DNA of 40,057 bases from a bacterium. Lineage in GTDB: Bacteria > Methylomirabilota > Methylomirabilia > Methylomirabilales > 2-02-FULL-66-22. The DNA lies in the NCBI GenBank assembly GCA_029580855.1, contig JAKPQH010000193.1:1-40057 (forward strand), read 5' to 3'. This document shows, piece by piece, positions 37,953-40,057 of this stretch. How positions within the stretch are numbered: position 1 is the first letter of the stretch; each line of letters opens with the position of its first letter. A program made the translations under genes and the position numbers. The notes under the pieces are model-generated. The model was not told the origin of the DNA. It was given only the letters and a program-made list of their open reading frames with translations, and did not search any database.

Positions 37953-39835
37953 GCGGCGCGGGCCGCAGCCGCACCCCGCCGGATCCGGCGCACCGCACAC
38001 CAGCCCGGGACGGCCCGTGGTGCTGGCTGCGGGATGCCGAGGGCCTCCTGATCTCGCTCGCGCTGGCCGGTCTGGTGCTCCTGCCGCTGGCGGAAATCCT
38101 CCTGCGCAAGTTTTTTCGGGCCGGCATCGGCGGCGCCACCGCCGTTCAGCAGCATCTGACGCTTTTTGTCGGTCTGCTGGGGGGCGCGCTGGCGGCGCGC
38201 GAGGGCCGCCTGCTCTCGCTCTCCACGCTGAAGGAGTTTCTCCCGGCGCGGTGGCAGGTCTGCGCGCAGGTCTACAGCAGCGCGCTGGCGGCCGGCATCA
38301 GCGGGTTTCTTTGCGTGGCGGCGGTGCAACTGGTCCGGATGGAGCGAGAAGCCGGCCAGACTCTGGCATACGGGATTCCGCTGTGGATGGCGCAAGCCGT
38401 CATGCCCGTCGCGTTCGGCCTCATCGCGCTCCGGTTGCTGTGGCGCGCGGCGGAGAGCTGGCGCGCCCGATCCATGGCTCTGTTGCTGGCCGCGGGAGTG
38501 GCGTGGATCGGCGTCCAGCCGCCGGTCGCGCCCGCCACGCTGACCCCGGCCGCCCTGTTGATGTTGCTCCTGGCAGTCGTCCTCGGCGCGCCGATCTTCG
38601 TCATGCTGGGCGGCGCAGCGCTGATCCTGTTTTGGGGCCAGGACGTCCCCATCGCATCCATGTCGCTCACGCATTATTCGATGGTGACCAACCCCACGCT
38701 CCCGACGGTCCCCCTGTTCACCCTGGCCGGGTACTTCCTAGCCGAGGGCGGGGCGTCGAAGCGGCTGATCCGAGCCTTTCACGCCTTTTTCGGACCGGTG
38801 CGCGGCGGACCGGCGATTGTCACGGTCTTGGCGTGCGCCTTCTTCACGTCTTTTACCGGCGCGTCCGGTGTCACGATTCTGGCGCTGGGCGGACTGCTGA
38901 TGCCGACCCTGATGGGAGCGGGCTATTCGGAGCGCTCCACGTTGGGTTTGGTCACGGGATCCGGCGCTCTCGGGCTGCTGTTCCCTCCCTCGCTCCCCCT
39001 CATCCTCTATGCCATTGTGGCCAGCACCAACGCCAAGGCCGGCGCCGTGACCATCGAAAAGATGTTTCTCGGCGGTCTGGGCCCCGGCGTGCTGCTGGTC
39101 GCCATGGCCGCCTGGCTTGGCATTCGCTTCGGATCAAAGGACGTGGCGGATCGGCCCGCCTTTGACCGCCGGGAGGCCGGCCGTGCGACGTGGGCGGCCA
39201 AGTGGGAACTGCTCCTGCCCGTCGTGGCCCTGGTGGCGCTCTTTGGCGGGTTCGCCACACCGGTTGAAGCGGCGGCGGTGACGGCGCTCTACGCCTTCAT
39301 CGTGGAAGCCTGTATCTATCGGGATTTCAAACGGGTGCGAGAGATCCTGCGTGTCATGACCGAATGCGGTCTGCTGGTGGGTGGGGTACTGCTCATTCTT
39401 GGCGTGGCGTTGGGGCTGACCAACTACCTGATTGACGCACAGGTTCCTACCCTGGCGCTCGAATGGGTCACCGGCGCGGTCACGTCAAAGTACGCCTTCC
39501 TGCTGGCGGTCAACCTGTGCCTGCTCGCGGTGGGCTGCGTGATGGACATGTACTCTGCCATCGTGGTGGTGGTGCCGCTCATCGTGCCCCTGGGCCTTGC
39601 GTATGGCATCGATCCCATCCATCTGGGCATCATTTTCCTGGCAAACATGGAGCTGGGACTCCTGACCCCGACCGTCGGCATCAATATCTTTTTATCCGCC
39701 TATCGGTTCGACAAACCGGTGCTCCAGGTATCGCGCGCGGTCATCCCGATGCAGTGCGTGTTGCTCGTCGGTGTGCTGCTGATCACCTATCTGCCGCCGC
39801 TGACGACCCTGCTCCCGCAGTGGCTTGGGCGGTGA
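37949..39835 (+). CDS. TRAP transporter fused permease (DctQ-DctM)
   Basis: A 628-aa inner-membrane protein. The first ~170 residues form the small DctQ-type subunit (four helices, AEILLRKFF near residue 50). The remaining ~450 residues form the large DctM-type subunit with about 12 helices and its conserved segments (TLPTVPLFTLAGYFLAEGG, FFTSFTGASGVTILALGG, PPSLPLILYA, GLLTPTVGINIF). Such QM fusions are common and give a single secondary, ion-driven importer acting with DctP. The ATG overlaps the dctP stop. A cytidylate-kinase-like remnant begins only 17 nt after its stop codon, on the other strand. Confidence 0.92.
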   Translation: MSGAGRSRTPPDPAHRTPARDGPWCWLRDAEGLLISLALAGLVLLPLAEILLRKFFRAGIGGATAVQQHLTLFVGLLGGALAAREGRLLSLSTLKEFLPARWQVCAQVYSSALAAGISGFLCVAAVQLVRMEREAGQTLAYGIPLWMAQAVMPVAFGLIALRLLWRAAESWRARSMALLLAAGVAWIGVQPPVAPATLTPAALLMLLLAVVLGAPIFVMLGGAALILFWGQDVPIASMSLTHYSMVTNPTLPTVPLFTLAGYFLAEGGASKRLIRAFHAFFGPVRGGPAIVTVLACAFFTSFTGASGVTILALGGLLMPTLMGAGYSERSTLGLVTGSGALGLLFPPSLPLILYAIVASTNAKAGAVTIEKMFLGGLGPGVLLVAMAAWLGIRFGSKDVADRPAFDRREAGRATWAAKWELLLPVVALVALFGGFATPVEAAAVTALYAFIVEACIYRDFKRVREILRVMTECGLLVGGVLLILGVALGLTNYLIDAQVPTLALEWVTGAVTSKYAFLLAVNLCLLAVGCVMDMYSAIVVVVPLIVPLGLAYGIDPIHLGIIFLANMELGLLTPTVGINIFLSAYRFDKPVLQVSRAVIPMQCVLLVGVLLITYLPPLTTLLPQWLGR

Positions 39836-39852
39836 ATAGGGGCGGCGCCCCA

Positions 39853-40035
39853 CATGACCTTCCGCGACTCGGGGGTCGCCTCGAACTCGTCTGCCTTGGC
39901 CGGCCGCGCCACGGTCTCGCAGGGCATGCCGAGACCCACCCGGCTCAGGTTCACGTACCCGAGCCGCTCCGCCACCCATTTGGCGAGCGCCTCGCCCCCG
40001 CAGAACGCCCCCCGGGAAATCGCCATGAGTGCCAT
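39853..40035 (-). pseudogene. Internally deleted third copy of the cytidylate kinase-like gene
   Basis: The ATG at 40035 (GGGGGAGGG just upstream) opens MALMAISRGAFCGGEALAKW and continues to LGY, matching residues 1-27 of the protein at 34481-35317. It then jumps in frame to VNLSRVGLGMPCETVARP, followed by DEFEATPESRKVM, matching residues 165 to about 198. An in-frame loss of about 137 codons has removed the middle of the kinase-like domain. Homology stops at 39853, so the BON domain is also missing. The frame runs on without homology into the 3' end of the TRAP permease gene. Nucleotide similarity to the intact copy looks high by eye, so the duplication is fairly recent. Confidence 0.85.
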
Positions 40036-40057
40036 CGCCCTCCCCCGCCGGGTGAAG

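Overview
The window is a high-GC bacterial chromosome segment. It reads as an ordinary vertically inherited backbone (about 2.7-26.8 kb) with an eroded accessory patch at the left end and a transporter/nucleotidyl-transfer region at the right. Several features suggest a Methylomirabilota/Rokubacteria-like or deltaproteobacteria-like organism: the dnaE-accA pair, a DHH-CBS-poly(A)-polymerase fusion, a TrpRS with an iron-sulfur motif, a sigma-54 activator, DUF1015 and a TRAP transporter with a TatT component. No rRNA or marker protein here settles the phylum.

Left patch (1-2.7 kb): the first codons of a gene leaving the window, an IS200/IS605-type element whose transposase has lost three catalytic features, a small secreted Sel1-repeat protein, an unrecognised 246-aa protein, and a deletion scar. 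The scar appears to join the beginning of an SNF2-type helicase to the end of a DUF499-type ATPase, both known from defence islands. A tRNA-Gly(CCC) separates this patch from the backbone.

Backbone (2.7-26.8 kb). Genes in order are endonuclease III, a secreted GATase1-like protein, DUF1015, a lipoprotein, a PPi-type phosphofructokinase, a sigma-54 activator with a degenerate receiver, and an Ldh/Mdh-family dehydrogenase. A long minus-strand run follows: YihY - DHH/CBS/CCA-type nucleotidyltransferase - M50 protease - trpS - guaB - (decayed four-helix-bundle gene) - guaA - YbaK - dnaE - accA. To its right lie a LapA-like membrane protein and an HtrA-like protein that lacks the whole catalytic triad.

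Right region (27-40 kb). It holds a CDP-alcohol phosphatidyltransferase with a degenerate N-terminal nucleotidyltransferase-like domain, a three-gene ABC importer of the Fe(III)/2-aminoethylphosphonate type, a stand-alone phosphocholine-cytidylyltransferase-like enzyme, two tandem cytidylate-kinase-like/BON proteins, and a TRAP transporter (TatT-DctP-fused DctQM). A third kinase copy, reduced by an in-frame internal deletion, abuts the far end of the TRAP operon. The operon is therefore bracketed by direct repeats of kinase sequence.

The most interesting hypothesis is that the CTP-dependent transferase, the CMP-releasing phosphatidyltransferase, the importer and the CMP-kinase-like proteins form a headgroup-salvage (phospho- or phosphonolipid) module. 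This rests on family assignment and proximity only.
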